Positions 8,712-16,471 of a stretch of DNA of 64,000 bases are shown one piece after another. Under the pieces are notes generated by a model. The model made no database searches, had not been told where the DNA came from, and saw nothing but the letters and a program-made list of their open reading frames with translations. Each line of letters starts with the position of its first letter. Position 1 is the first letter of the stretch. The translations under genes were made by a program, and so were the position numbers. Origin of the DNA: 55-13 sp037190145 (GTDB lineage: Bacteria > Armatimonadota > Fimbriimonadia > Fimbriimonadales > Fimbriimonadaceae); the NCBI GenBank assembly GCA_037190145.1, contig JBBCJU010000008.1:310001-374000 (forward strand), written 5' to 3'.

Positions 8712-9422
8712 ATGTTCTTGATTGTGTCGTCGCTTCTTCTTCAGGCCCCGTTGGACTATCTTGTTGTCGATGGAATTGTCGTTGGGGCTCTTGGTAAAGA
8801 GGGCTGGACGGTTTCAAAACGACTTCCAGATGCCTTGACTATTGAAGCGAGCGAGGTGGGGGTCGCGGTTTCTCGTCCGCTTGCCGACAGCTTCCGATTA
8901 GAGAATAGTGGCTCGGGACCTTGGATTTCTGCTTCGGATGGCAGGGAAGGCGTTTTCTTCACCGGTAAGGCGTGGACTCCAAGAGAAGCGAATGCGGATT
9001 TGGATCGTAGCCAGGTTCTGGCGAAAGTTAGCCAGTTTGCCAAAAACCGAGGCGTGGACCGCCCTCAGCCTTATCTGTTGAATGTTTGGCAAGTGGACTT
9101 GGATGGGGATGGAACCAAGGAGCAGATTATCGAGGCGGTCTCCAACCCACGTCAAACCGTTGGCCCAAGTTGGGAGTGTGTCCTTTTGCGTTGGCGACAA
9201 GGGAAGGAAGAACGGATCTATCCGCTTAGCTTCTCTTTTCCAAGCTCTGGTGAACCTACGGCGAAGTGTCGCCTACGTGCCATTGCCGATTTTGATGGAG
9301 ATGGACCGATGGAGCTTGTCACTACGGCTTGGCAAGATTCACTTTTTACGGCGACGATCTGGCACTTCCGTGATGGCAAGCTCCTTCCCGCCGTGGATAC
9401 GACGGCGGAAATCAGTCGTTAG
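8712..9422 (+). CDS. Secreted hypothetical protein with two DxDxDG calcium-loop repeats
   Basis: 236 residues. A short hydrophobic N-terminus (FLIVSSLLLQ) suggests a signal peptide or anchor. Two FG-GAP/dockerin-like acidic loops are present: DLDGDGTKE near residue 130 and DFDGDGPME near residue 194; each is expected to bind Ca2+. The region between them could form blades of a small propeller-like or VCBS-type fold. It starts 36 bp after mnmG, and its TAG stop overlaps the TAA of the next, convergent gene by 4 nt (TTAG). The function is unknown. Confidence 0.75.
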   Translation: MFLIVSSLLLQAPLDYLVVDGIVVGALGKEGWTVSKRLPDALTIEASEVGVAVSRPLADSFRLENSGSGPWISASDGREGVFFTGKAWTPREANADLDRSQVLAKVSQFAKNRGVDRPQPYLLNVWQVDLDGDGTKEQIIEAVSNPRQTVGPSWECVLLRWRQGKEERIYPLSFSFPSSGEPTAKCRLRAIADFDGDGPMELVTTAWQDSLFTATIWHFRDGKLLPAVDTTAEISR

Positions 9423-9919
9423 CGAGCGAGCTTAACGGAACCGAAGAACTTCTTCACCTCTGCGCTGTAGTTGGCATTTTGCTTGGCTACCGTGAAGGTG
9501 AAAATTTTGGATCCGCGATTCACGATCCAAAGTGCTCCTTGCACGTTTTGTGGATTCTTGAATGTGATTTGGGTGCCAGAGATTCCAGCATAGGTTGCTG
9601 CCTTTTCGTTCACAACCTTCGCACTTGTGCTGTTAAGAAAGCCCTTCTTGATTCCCTTGATCATATTCTGACCCAGGGCTGCCGGAGCGTTGGTAGGAAT
9701 AATGGAAACGGACGCTACGAAGTTTGCTCCCGAAGCTTGGGAAACCCACATCCGACTTTGAATGGTGTAATTTCCTTCTTTGTCAGTTCTCGAAGAGGTC
9801 TTTGGGGTCGAAGGAACGGAGAAGGTGAGTCCAACTTCCTTGGAGCTTACGGTTTTCCATCCCTGAGCAAAGGTCAGCGATGCGGCAAGAGTAACGATCA
9901 GAACAGTGAGCCACTTCAT
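9419..9919 (-). CDS. Secreted hypothetical protein
   Basis: 166 residues from the ATG at 9919. The N-terminus MKWLTVLIVTLAASLTFAQG is a clear Sec signal peptide with cleavage after AQ. The mature part, about 145 residues, resembles the PsbP/lipid-binding-like small secreted proteins that measure how well a peptide is exported (strands with LTFSVPSTP and GTQITFKNP), but I cannot assign a family. I rejected the upstream in-frame start because TACACT, a -10-like box, lies 6 nt before this ATG and the signal peptide begins here. Confidence 0.7.
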   Translation of the reverse strand: MKWLTVLIVTLAASLTFAQGWKTVSSKEVGLTFSVPSTPKTSSRTDKEGNYTIQSRMWVSQASGANFVASVSIIPTNAPAALGQNMIKGIKKGFLNSTSAKVVNEKAATYAGISGTQITFKNPQNVQGALWIVNRGSKIFTFTVAKQNANYSAEVKKFFGSVKLAR

Positions 9920-9925
9920 GATCTC

Positions 9926-9931
9926 AGTGTA
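9926..9931 (-). promoter_or_regulatory. -10-like hexamer TACACT for a leaderless mRNA
   Basis: On the minus strand TACACT is separated by 6 nt from the ATG at 9919. The same hexamer with a 9-nt spacer precedes the threonine dehydrogenase gene at 23104. Confidence 0.45.
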
Positions 9932-9973
9932 TTCGCTTCCTGGTCCCCGTAAATCCACAGTAGGCCTCACTCC

Positions 9974-10009
9974 TGTATAAACAAATTTCTTTTTCAGATT
10001 GTTTATACA
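9974..10009. repeat. A/T-rich 11-bp inverted repeat
   Basis: TGTATAAACAA (9974-9984) is perfectly complementary to TTGTTTATACA (9999-10009) across a 14-nt loop. It lies after the proteasome-like gene and before the promoter of the next minus-strand gene. It could be a terminator without a T-run or an operator; the sequence alone does not decide. Confidence 0.55.
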
Positions 10010-10024
10010 TGGGTTGCCTGAAGG

Positions 10025-10696
10025 TTATGAATTGCTAAGGAACCGGAATCGATCCTCGCGGTGAGTTGACCGTTCAATAAGGACGACTTCTTCCTCTAAT
10101 CCCTCATCTAGCGGCTTTGAATCTTCGTCTCGCAGCGTGTTCCAAATCTCTCTCAACTTAAGGACAACCTCCTCTGCAGAGCTATTGGTTGGAATTTCCT
10201 TGAGTTGGCTTTCAGCCGAATCGATTGCAGCATCAGTTCCTGCAACCACAGCCGCTCTTTGCTCCACTGTGTAATCTCCATCGTAGTTCAAGACATAGAG
10301 CCCATCTTGATCGATATTCTCGCCAACCTCGGCGAAAAGGGAATGGGCGACAAGTGGAGCCGACGAAAAGTCGGAAAAAGCTTTTTTGACTGGAGCGCTG
10401 ATCGCGGTAACAACGCGTTGGATGGTGACGTCCTGTTCGCTGCGATTGTAGCCTTCCTGGTGGGCGAACTCTACAGCAGCGGTTCGGAGGGCCTCCACGT
10501 CGGATTGCTGACCGACAGCGGCAAATGCAAGCCGATCATAAACCTCGAAGATTTTTCGGCTTTGTCTTTTGCGAGTGTAGATTAAGATGCCCGAGTCTAG
10601 TGAGATGGCAAGAACGGGAGCACCGTGGCGCAGTTTCCCTTCGATGTATTGGGCGCGATTGCCGATGCCTTCCTGCCAATCATAGGGCGTGATCAT
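10025..10696 (-). CDS. 20S proteasome alpha-subunit-like protein (PrcA-type Ntn-hydrolase fold)
   Basis: 223 residues. An N-terminal helix (PYDWQEGIGNRAQYIEGKLR) corresponds to the alpha-subunit H0 helix and is followed by strands GAPVLAISLDSGILIYT. KIFEVYDRLAFAAVGQQSD (49-66) then LRTAAVEFAHQEGYNRSEQDVT match the mycobacterial PrcA region with YDRVGFAA and RRGGIQFADTRGY. No N-terminal catalytic Thr after a propeptide is seen, so it is alpha- rather than beta-type. Alpha rings gate and dock the proteolytic core. No beta subunit, Pup/UBact, ligase or Mpa/ARC ATPase gene is adjacent, which is unusual. TATAAA lies 6 nt upstream of the ATG. HslV- or Anbu-like proteins are less likely alternatives. 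Confidence 0.75.
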   Translation of the reverse strand: MITPYDWQEGIGNRAQYIEGKLRHGAPVLAISLDSGILIYTRKRQSRKIFEVYDRLAFAAVGQQSDVEALRTAAVEFAHQEGYNRSEQDVTIQRVVTAISAPVKKAFSDFSSAPLVAHSLFAEVGENIDQDGLYVLNYDGDYTVEQRAAVVAGTDAAIDSAESQLKEIPTNSSAEEVVLKLREIWNTLRDEDSKPLDEGLEEEVVLIERSTHREDRFRFLSNS

Positions 10697-10702
10697 TGGG
10701 TT

Positions 10703-10708
10703 TTTATA
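10703..10708 (-). promoter_or_regulatory. -10-like hexamer TATAAA for a leaderless mRNA
   Basis: TATAAA on the minus strand ends 6 nt before the ATG of the proteasome alpha-like gene. No Shine-Dalgarno sequence is present. Confidence 0.45.
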
Positions 10709-10759
10709 CTCGCATTTCGTTTCTTGCGTTCTGCTTGAGGGACCAAGGATGTTTCCTTT

Positions 10760-11812
10760 CTAGTCTTCCTTAGGTTTGATCTGGAACGGGGGCTCCTTCA
10801 ATATCCAGGACTCTAGCGCGAAACCAACCTTCCCTAGGGAATCAGGCGAGCACTTATCAACCGTATCCTTTTGGGTGTGCCAATAGGGGTAGTCAAAGTC
10901 GATCAAATCTATGGTGGGCAGTCCGGCCTCGTTTAGGGGAATGTGGTCGTCCTCAATGATGGGGCCAGGAACCATTGGGAAAGTTTCTCTCAAGCCAATT
11001 TTGGCGGCGTTAAGATAGAACTCTCTGAGAAGACGGGGAGCGTACCGCTGGCTATTGGGTTCCATCGGGATCTTTAGGTTCTTGTCACCGACCATGTCGA
11101 TGAGGATTCCGTAATCTGGCTTAGGCGTTGGCATAGCCGCTGCAAAGGCTTTGGCTCCGAGAAACATTTCGTCCAAGTCTGGTCCCAAGTCTTCACCGTC
11201 GGTTAGGAGATACATCACTCCGACATCCTTGGGAAGTTTGCCTTTGGTGGCTCGCATCAGTTCCAGTAAAACAGCAACTCCGCTGGCGCCATCATTCGCG
11301 CCCATGATGGGTTTATGATAATGCTCACTGTTATCCATGTCCGACGTGGGACGAGTATCCCAGTGGGCGAGGAGAAGAATTCGAGTTTTGGCATCCTTCC
11401 AGTTCTGTTCGCCAATGATGTTTGCCATATCCACCTTTTTATTGTTTTGGCTCCAACGGTGGGAGAAAGGTTGTAGGCGGACGTTCTCGCAATGCTTCTT
11501 CATCTCGGCGACAAGATATGCCTTTGTGTCCTCGTAGCCTTTGCTGCCAGGCTCACGAGTACCGAAGTTGCACTGCTTTACCAGGTGATCCCATGCCTTT
11601 GATTTATCAAAAAGGAAGCTGGATTGTGTTTTGGCTGTGGTCGTTGTTGGGGCTTGGCCCGCAGACTGAGCCCAGGCAATGGGCGCGACCACACAGACGG
11701 CTAGGAGCCCGAGGAGACCCAACGAGGCGCGTTTTCGGCGAAGCGTTTGCCTTTGAGGATCGACTCCACGGTTACTTTGTCGAATGTCTTTGTAATCTTG
11801 GTCTTGTCCCAT
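10760..11812 (-). CDS. M28-family peptidase, glutaminyl-peptide cyclotransferase-like
   Basis: 350 residues from the ATG. A basic RRKR region then a hydrophobic segment ending AIAWAQ (about 25-50) looks like a signal peptide. The catalytic domain shows LLLAHWDTRP, GANDGASGVAVLLELMR, LTDGEDLG, EDDHIPL and YWHTQKDT. These supply the Asp, Glu and His zinc ligands of glutaminyl cyclases, which convert N-terminal Gln to pyroglutamate; an aminopeptidase activity is the alternative. The ATG lies 112 nt inside the upstream gene. A TTG at 11722 would cut the overlap to 22 nt but would remove the positive charges before the signal core, so the start is uncertain. Confidence 0.85.
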   Translation of the reverse strand: MGQDQDYKDIRQSNRGVDPQRQTLRRKRASLGLLGLLAVCVVAPIAWAQSAGQAPTTTTAKTQSSFLFDKSKAWDHLVKQCNFGTREPGSKGYEDTKAYLVAEMKKHCENVRLQPFSHRWSQNNKKVDMANIIGEQNWKDAKTRILLLAHWDTRPTSDMDNSEHYHKPIMGANDGASGVAVLLELMRATKGKLPKDVGVMYLLTDGEDLGPDLDEMFLGAKAFAAAMPTPKPDYGILIDMVGDKNLKIPMEPNSQRYAPRLLREFYLNAAKIGLRETFPMVPGPIIEDDHIPLNEAGLPTIDLIDFDYPYWHTQKDTVDKCSPDSLGKVGFALESWILKEPPFQIKPKED

Positions 11813-12276
11813 ATCTTGAAATATCCCAATCCGCCTCTACCTAGACTAGACGGCATCGCGATCTGATAGTTCTTAGACTCATCCAAGGACTGTCCGTTAC
11901 ACCGTACCTGGATTACTCGCTGGCCAGAGGGAGCGTCTTTGGAGAAGGTGACCTCGAATCCGGAAATCTGTAGGAAGCTGGTGTTGCCTTCTGGGAACAA
12001 GGACAGGGAGCGTTCAAATGCTTGTTTGACCTGAGCCCCTGTGATGGTGACGATCACCAACTCGTCGGTGGGAAACTGGATAAGGGTTGCCAAATCCGCG
12101 TCTTTGTTATAGCTCGCCTTCACCAATCCCGCAGCAAGGAAAGCGCCATCTACATTGGCGTATTCCCGCAAGACGTCAGCTGCCGCTTGGGAGGCTTTAT
12201 CGGCACCGGTTTCTGGATTCTGTGCGAATCCTAAAACTGCCATTAACACAAAGATCACCGATGAAATGAGTTTCAT
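11701..12276 (-). CDS. Exported stand-alone 5'-nucleotidase C-terminal domain protein
   Basis: 191 residues from the ATG at 12276: a signal peptide (MKLISSVIFVLMAVLGFAQ) and then a single domain. VTITGAQVKQAFERSLSLFP, SFLQISGFEVTF, and RGGLGYFKIW match the substrate-binding 5_nucleotid_C domain, which in UshA-type enzymes follows a metallophosphatase domain. That catalytic half is absent and the upstream DNA does not encode it, so this may be a binding protein rather than an enzyme. GATAAT lies 9 nt before the ATG. Its 3' end overlaps the start region of the M28 peptidase gene. Confidence 0.75.
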   Translation of the reverse strand: MKLISSVIFVLMAVLGFAQNPETGADKASQAAADVLREYANVDGAFLAAGLVKASYNKDADLATLIQFPTDELVIVTITGAQVKQAFERSLSLFPEGNTSFLQISGFEVTFSKDAPSGQRVIQVRCNGQSLDESKNYQIAMPSSLGRGGLGYFKIWDKTKITKTFDKVTVESILKGKRFAENAPRWVSSGS

Positions 12277-12364
12277 TCTCAATTGATTATCGACGGGTCG
12301 ACGAGATATTGGACCGTCAATATGACTGACGGTTTCAACAATTGTATAAGTTTATTTACGTTCA

Positions 12365-12407
12365 GTTAAAAAAGAGGTCCCAATCGTAAATTTTGACTGG
12401 GACCTCT
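12365..12407 (-). terminator. Rho-independent terminator of rplK
   Basis: Minus-strand hairpin: a 10-bp stem AGAGGTCCCA/TGGGACCTCT (12373-12382 with 12398-12407), 15-nt loop, then a run of T residues read toward 12366. It lies 67 bp past the rplK stop and implies that rplK is transcribed alone. The 12283-12364 stretch beyond it carries only the promoter of the next gene. Confidence 0.85.
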
Positions 12408-12473
12408 GGGAACGTTTGACCGTTTGTATATCGCTAGGCTGGACGGCTATTGCTTTGCAGCCAGGTGGATAAC

Positions 12474-12899
12474 TTAACCTTCGACGCGGACGCCCATCGA
12501 ACGAGCGGCTCCAGCAACGATGTTCATTGCCATCTCTTCGTCTTCGGTGTTTAAGTCAGCCATTTTCAGCTTGGCAACATCGCGAAGCTTCTCGCGAGTC
12601 AATACGCCAGCCTTGTCGGTCTTGGGATTGGCTGCACCTTTCTCGATACCAGCGGCTCGCTTGATAAGATCCGAAGTCAGGGGTTGCTTGACGACGAAGC
12701 TATAGGATCGATCCTCGAAAACTGTAATCTCGACGGGAAGGACAAATCCCATCTGGGGAGCCGTCATTTCGTTAAACTTCTTGAGGAACTCCATCATGTT
12801 GATACCGGCCTGACCGAGTGCAGGACCAACCGGAGGAGCCGGGGTGCCTTTGCCCGCAGGGATGTTCAACTTGATGTTTCCGGTGACTTTCTTTGCCAT
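12474..12899 (-). CDS. rplK: 50S ribosomal protein L11
   Basis: 141 residues, normal length. MAKKVTGNIKLNIPAGKG, the PPVGPALGQAGINMMEF proline helix of the N-terminal domain (thiostrepton/stringent-response region), the RNA-binding domain with GAANPKTDKAG, and the terminal GAARSMGVRVE are all characteristic. L11 binds 23S rRNA at the GTPase centre and is needed for RelA activation. The usual nusG-rplK-rplA-rplJ-rplL order is broken: there is no rplA downstream, only a terminator, and rplJL lie 18 kb away on the other strand. A minus-strand TACAAT at 12959-12964 is a plausible -10, leaving a leader of about 50 nt. Confidence 0.98.
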   Translation of the reverse strand: MAKKVTGNIKLNIPAGKGTPAPPVGPALGQAGINMMEFLKKFNEMTAPQMGFVLPVEITVFEDRSYSFVVKQPLTSDLIKRAAGIEKGAANPKTDKAGVLTREKLRDVAKLKMADLNTEDEEMAMNIVAGAARSMGVRVEG

Positions 12900-13119
12900 T
12901 AATTTGTCTCTTGGTAAGGATTCGCCGCCAGAGGGAAGCTTGACCGACGCGAAATTGCATTGTACCTGACGAGGGGAACGGGGTTTTGCGGTCCTATTTA
13001 CGAGATTTGTTGGAAAACCTGAGGCACGGAATTGCGAGAAACGGAACCAAACCTTCGCAGGTTCGGTAAAATCCCGGCGCAGCCCTCAAAGCTGTCTTAA
13101 CAAAGGAAGGATTTACGGA

Positions 13120-14253
13120 TTGGCAAGCGCTTATACTCCCGGGCTCACCGTCAGCGGCGACATTGTTGTGCGTCGGGTTCGTCGTCTACCCATTAAGGGT
13201 GAAGTTCTGGTCAAGCCAGGAGATGCGGTCACTCCGGATCAGGTGGTGGCGCGAGCCCTCCTTCCCGGGCCACTACAAACTCTAAAGTTGGCAGATCGTC
13301 TTGGTGTTGAGCCTAAAGACGTTCTAACGATGGTCAGCATTAAGCCCGGAGACCCGGTCACGAAAGGACAACTGGTGGCTGAAGGCAAAAAGCTTTTTGG
13401 CATCTTTAAAGCTCCAACTGCAGAAAGTGACTACGACGGAACCATCGAGTCGATTTCCGAAGTTACGGGTAACGCGCTGGTCCGCGAACCATCCATTCCC
13501 GTTGATATTACGGCTTACATTCAGGGAACAGTTGCGGATGTGATGCCAGATGAGGGCGCCATCATCGAGACCCGATGCGCCATGGTGCAAGGCATCTTTG
13601 GTGTGGGCGGCGAGAGGACCGGAGTTATTCGGGTTGCGGTGAATTCGCCCAGTGATGTTTTGGACGCGAGTTCTATCCAGGATTCGGACGCGGGCAAGAT
13701 TCTGATAGGTGGTTCTGGAATCACGTACGACGCGATGGTGAAGGCCAGCAGCGTTGGGGTGAAGGGACTTTTAGCCGGAGGCATTAAAGACAGTGATCTT
13801 GTGCAGTTCCTTGGTTACGACATCGGCGTAGCGATTACGGGTCAAGAGAACATCACGCTTACGATGCTAGTTACTGAGGGCTTTGGTTTCTTGGGCATGG
13901 CGCAGCGAACCTTTGAATTGCTGAAGACTCTAGAGGGCAAGACTGCGAGTATCAACGGTGCGACCCAGATTCGAGCGGGCGTTATTCGTCCTGAGGTTAT
14001 CTGTCCATTACCGGCGGATACAGCGGCAGCCAATATTGCCAAGCAGGCGTTTGAGCTAACGATTGGGACACCCATTCGCGTTATTCGCGAGCCTTACTTC
14101 GGAAAACTGGGAACGGTTACAGATTTGCCTGCTCAACTGCAGCATGTGGAATCCGGCACCGAAGTTCGCGTTTTGAAGGCGAAGATTGAGGGAGAGGCAA
14201 ATGAGGTTATGGTTCCTCGTGCCAATGTAGAGATCATCGCGACCGGCAGTTAG
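13120..14253 (+). CDS. Conserved hypothetical protein: barrel-sandwich-like N-terminus, KOW-like C-terminus
   Basis: 377 residues, cytoplasmic by appearance. The start is TTG 13120, chosen because an AAGGAAGG Shine-Dalgarno sits 9 nt upstream. The N-terminal 130 residues hold repeated PGD-V turns (GEVLVKPGDAVTPDQ, VSIKPGDPVTKGQL), typical of barrel-sandwich hybrid folds as in RnfC or lipoyl domains, but there is no MKM or TDK attachment site. The middle is alpha/beta with Gly-rich turns (ILIGGSGITYDAM). The last 60 residues (PYFGKLGTVTDLPAQL to the end) look like a KOW/SH3 barrel as in NusG. I cannot name the family. It is divergent from rplK across a 220-bp gap. Confidence 0.8.
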   Translation: MASAYTPGLTVSGDIVVRRVRRLPIKGEVLVKPGDAVTPDQVVARALLPGPLQTLKLADRLGVEPKDVLTMVSIKPGDPVTKGQLVAEGKKLFGIFKAPTAESDYDGTIESISEVTGNALVREPSIPVDITAYIQGTVADVMPDEGAIIETRCAMVQGIFGVGGERTGVIRVAVNSPSDVLDASSIQDSDAGKILIGGSGITYDAMVKASSVGVKGLLAGGIKDSDLVQFLGYDIGVAITGQENITLTMLVTEGFGFLGMAQRTFELLKTLEGKTASINGATQIRAGVIRPEVICPLPADTAAANIAKQAFELTIGTPIRVIREPYFGKLGTVTDLPAQLQHVESGTEVRVLKAKIEGEANEVMVPRANVEIIATGS

Positions 14254-14281
14254 CTGGAAGCCGAGGGATGTTAAGAGTTCT

Positions 14282-14470
14282 GTGATCCACTTTCGGGTCG
14301 CAGGACTCTTTTTCTTTATTGCCGGTGTCTTCGCTTCGATATTAAGCGTAGATTGCTTCCTCCTTGGTTTAGCGATCAAGGTTTGGCAGGGTGAAGTATC
14401 TTTTTTGTTGGAATGGATCTGGCAGAATTACTGGGTTGCGTTTTTGTTTGTTCAACTCCTACATAAGTAG
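14282..14470 (+). CDS. Possible small membrane protein
   Basis: A 62-residue frame starting GTG, with two hydrophobic stretches (GLFFFIAGVFASILSV and WVAFLFVQLL). It occupies the otherwise empty space after the 13120-14253 gene. The start has no Shine-Dalgarno or clear -10, so the case rests on composition and position only. Confidence 0.35.
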   Translation: MIHFRVAGLFFFIAGVFASILSVDCFLLGLAIKVWQGEVSFLLEWIWQNYWVAFLFVQLLHK

Positions 14471-14576
14471 TTCTGTCTTTAATCGATGAACCGAAAGGGC
14501 CTAAAGGGAAAAGGTTTACAATCTCTTAACATGAGCAAGATAGAACTCTATTCAGACCTTCGGGTTGGAAGAGACT

Positions 14577-15293
14577 ATGGCGCTAGCACAGCAACTAAGA
14601 CGGGAGGAGCAGACGACCGCAATGAAGCTGCTGATCGTTGACGACGAACCAACCATTCTGGAAACAGTAGAGAATAAATTCCGAAAAGAAGGATTCTCCA
14701 CCTTTGTCGCCGATTCTGCGGAAGAGGGTATGCGCCTCTTTCGACGGGTGAAACCGGATCTGGTGATTTTGGACATCATGCTTCCTCAGAGAAGTGGATA
14801 TGACTTTTGCCGAGCGATTCGGCGAGATAGCCAGACTCCGATCATTTTTCTGTCGGCCAAAGCCGATGAGGCGGATCGGATAAAGGGGCTTGAGATTGGG
14901 GCAGACGACTATGTGGTCAAGCCCTTTAACCTTACGGAGCTAGCGGCACGCGTCAAGGCCATTTTGCGGCGCGCCACTGGCGAACCGGTTAAAGAGGTGA
15001 TTGAGCGGTCTAACCTACGAATTGATCCTCGAAGTCACGAAGCCTGGCTAGGTGATAAGCCGCTAAACCTCTCACCAAAAGAGTTTGCATTGCTCTATTT
15101 CTTGGCCCGTAATCCGGGACAGGTTTTCTCTCGCGAAGCGCTTTTGGATCGAGTTTGGGGTCGAGACGCTTTTGTATCGGCGAGAACGGTAGATGTTCAC
15201 GTTCGGTGGTTGCGAACCCGAATTGAGGAGGATGCTCAGAATCCCACTCGATTGATGACCGTTCGCGGCGTTGGCTATAAGTTTGTTGGATGA
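14577..15293 (+). CDS. OmpR/PhoB-family response regulator
   Basis: 238 residues from the ATG at 14577, which has GGAAGAG just upstream. The receiver domain (about 17-130) has the acidic pocket VDDE, the phospho-acceptor Asp66 in VILDIMLP, and the switch Lys in YVVKPFN. The C-terminal winged-helix domain (about 140-236) contains the LSPKEFALLYFLARNPGQVFSR helix and the RTVDVHVRWLR recognition helix. It should bind direct repeats as a phosphorylated dimer. No histidine kinase gene is adjacent, so it is an orphan here. An ATG at 14622 (MKLLIVDDE) is an alternative start with GGAGGAG further upstream. A hairpin terminator follows. Confidence 0.9.
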   Translation: MALAQQLRREEQTTAMKLLIVDDEPTILETVENKFRKEGFSTFVADSAEEGMRLFRRVKPDLVILDIMLPQRSGYDFCRAIRRDSQTPIIFLSAKADEADRIKGLEIGADDYVVKPFNLTELAARVKAILRRATGEPVKEVIERSNLRIDPRSHEAWLGDKPLNLSPKEFALLYFLARNPGQVFSREALLDRVWGRDAFVSARTVDVHVRWLRTRIEEDAQNPTRLMTVRGVGYKFVG

Positions 15294-15317
15294 TCCAGCA
15301 AGGGAACTAAAAGATGA

Positions 15318-15360
15318 GGGGTAGAGGAGATTTCAAAAGTCTTCTCTGCCCTTTGTTTTT
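15318..15360 (+). terminator. Rho-independent terminator
   Basis: GGG and AGAGGAGA (15318-15330) pair with TCTTCTCT and CCC (15340-15351) around a 9-nt loop, with a small internal loop and one G-T pair, followed by TTTGTTTTT. It ends the response-regulator transcript. Confidence 0.8.
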
Positions 15361-15436
15361 GATCTCTCCCGTGGCTTGCCGGGTACATTATCCAAGCGAT
15401 CCCGCCGCCGCCGTCGGGCATGCACTGGAATAGACC

Positions 15437-16417
15437 ATGGAAACGGTAGACGTAACCATCATAGGCGGAGGGCCATGCGGGCTTTTTGCTTCTTTTTATG
15501 CGGGCTTGCGAGGCATGTCCGTTCGTATCATCGACTCTTTGCCTGAGTTGGGCGGTCAGTTAACGGCTCTTTATCCTGAGAAGTACGTTTACGATATGCC
15601 GGGCTTCCCAAAAGTTTTGGCAAAAGATTTGGCGAAAAACTTGGTGGAGCAAGGGATTCAGTTCAATCCGGAACTGGTCTTAGAAGAGACCGCCGAGACG
15701 ATTGAGAAGACAGAAGACGGCTATGTCATTACGACCGCTAAGGGAACCGTTCTTCCGACTCGTACGGTGATTGTTTCTGCCGGAGCAGGAGCCTTTCAAC
15801 CAACCAAGATGGGGGTTGAGCGAGAAGAAGAGTTGGTGGGCAGCGGAGTCTATTACGGCGTTCGCGATAAGTCGGTGTTCAAGGGTAAGAAGCTGGCGAT
15901 CATCGGCGGTGGAGACAGCGCCTTTGACTGGTGTTTGAACTTGATGGATACCGCTGACCACATGACGCTAGTTCATCGTCGAGATGTTTTCCGAGCTCAT
16001 GAAGATTCGGTGGAAAAGGTGAAAGCAAGCCGGGTGGAGATGAAGCTCTGGTATGCGATCAAAGAGTTGCATGGCAACGGTCACTTGACCGGACTCACCT
16101 TAGAAAATACTCAAACGAAAGAGACAGAGCACATGGAGTGCGATGCCTTGATTGTTAACATTGGTTTTAAGAGCTCACTTGGTCCCTTGAAAGACTGGGG
16201 TTTTGAGATCGTGAAGAATCAGATTGTGGTTAACGACCGATACGAGACTTGCTTGCCGGGCGTTTTTGCGGTGGGTGATGTTTGCTCGTTTGATGGCAAG
16301 CTGAAACTGATTGCTACCGGAGTTGGAGAAGCAGCTACCGCGGTTTGTTTCGCCAAAACCTACCTTGACCCCAATGCTAAGCTGTTTCCTGGGCATAGCT
16401 CTGATATGGAACTGTAA
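15437..16417 (+). CDS. Ferredoxin--NADP(+) reductase, thioredoxin-reductase-like (YumC type)
   Basis: 326 residues. FAD motif IIGGGPCGLFASFYAG at the N-terminus, then GLRGMSVRIIDSLPELGGQ, and NADPH-binding IIGGGDSAFDWCLNL near residue 155. The redox CxxC of thioredoxin reductases is missing, which separates this YumC-type family. FAVGDVCSFDGKLKLIATGVGEA at the C-terminus is the second FAD contact. It transfers electrons between NADPH and ferredoxin or flavodoxin. A possible promoter (TACATTAT, 15383-15390) lies about 50 bp upstream. It stands alone between the regulator terminator and a secreted protein. Confidence 0.9.
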   Translation: METVDVTIIGGGPCGLFASFYAGLRGMSVRIIDSLPELGGQLTALYPEKYVYDMPGFPKVLAKDLAKNLVEQGIQFNPELVLEETAETIEKTEDGYVITTAKGTVLPTRTVIVSAGAGAFQPTKMGVEREEELVGSGVYYGVRDKSVFKGKKLAIIGGGDSAFDWCLNLMDTADHMTLVHRRDVFRAHEDSVEKVKASRVEMKLWYAIKELHGNGHLTGLTLENTQTKETEHMECDALIVNIGFKSSLGPLKDWGFEIVKNQIVVNDRYETCLPGVFAVGDVCSFDGKLKLIATGVGEAATAVCFAKTYLDPNAKLFPGHSSDMEL

Positions 16418-16471
16418 GTCTTTCTGAACTATGTACCAAGCGATTGCGTCTTGGCGTTAGAGGTTTTTTAG

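Noticed and set aside
12283..12364. Possible small gene or RNA between the 5'-nucleotidase-like gene and the rplK terminator
   Set aside because: Only the -10-like GATAAT and A/T-rich sequence are seen; no open frame or stable fold beyond the terminator.
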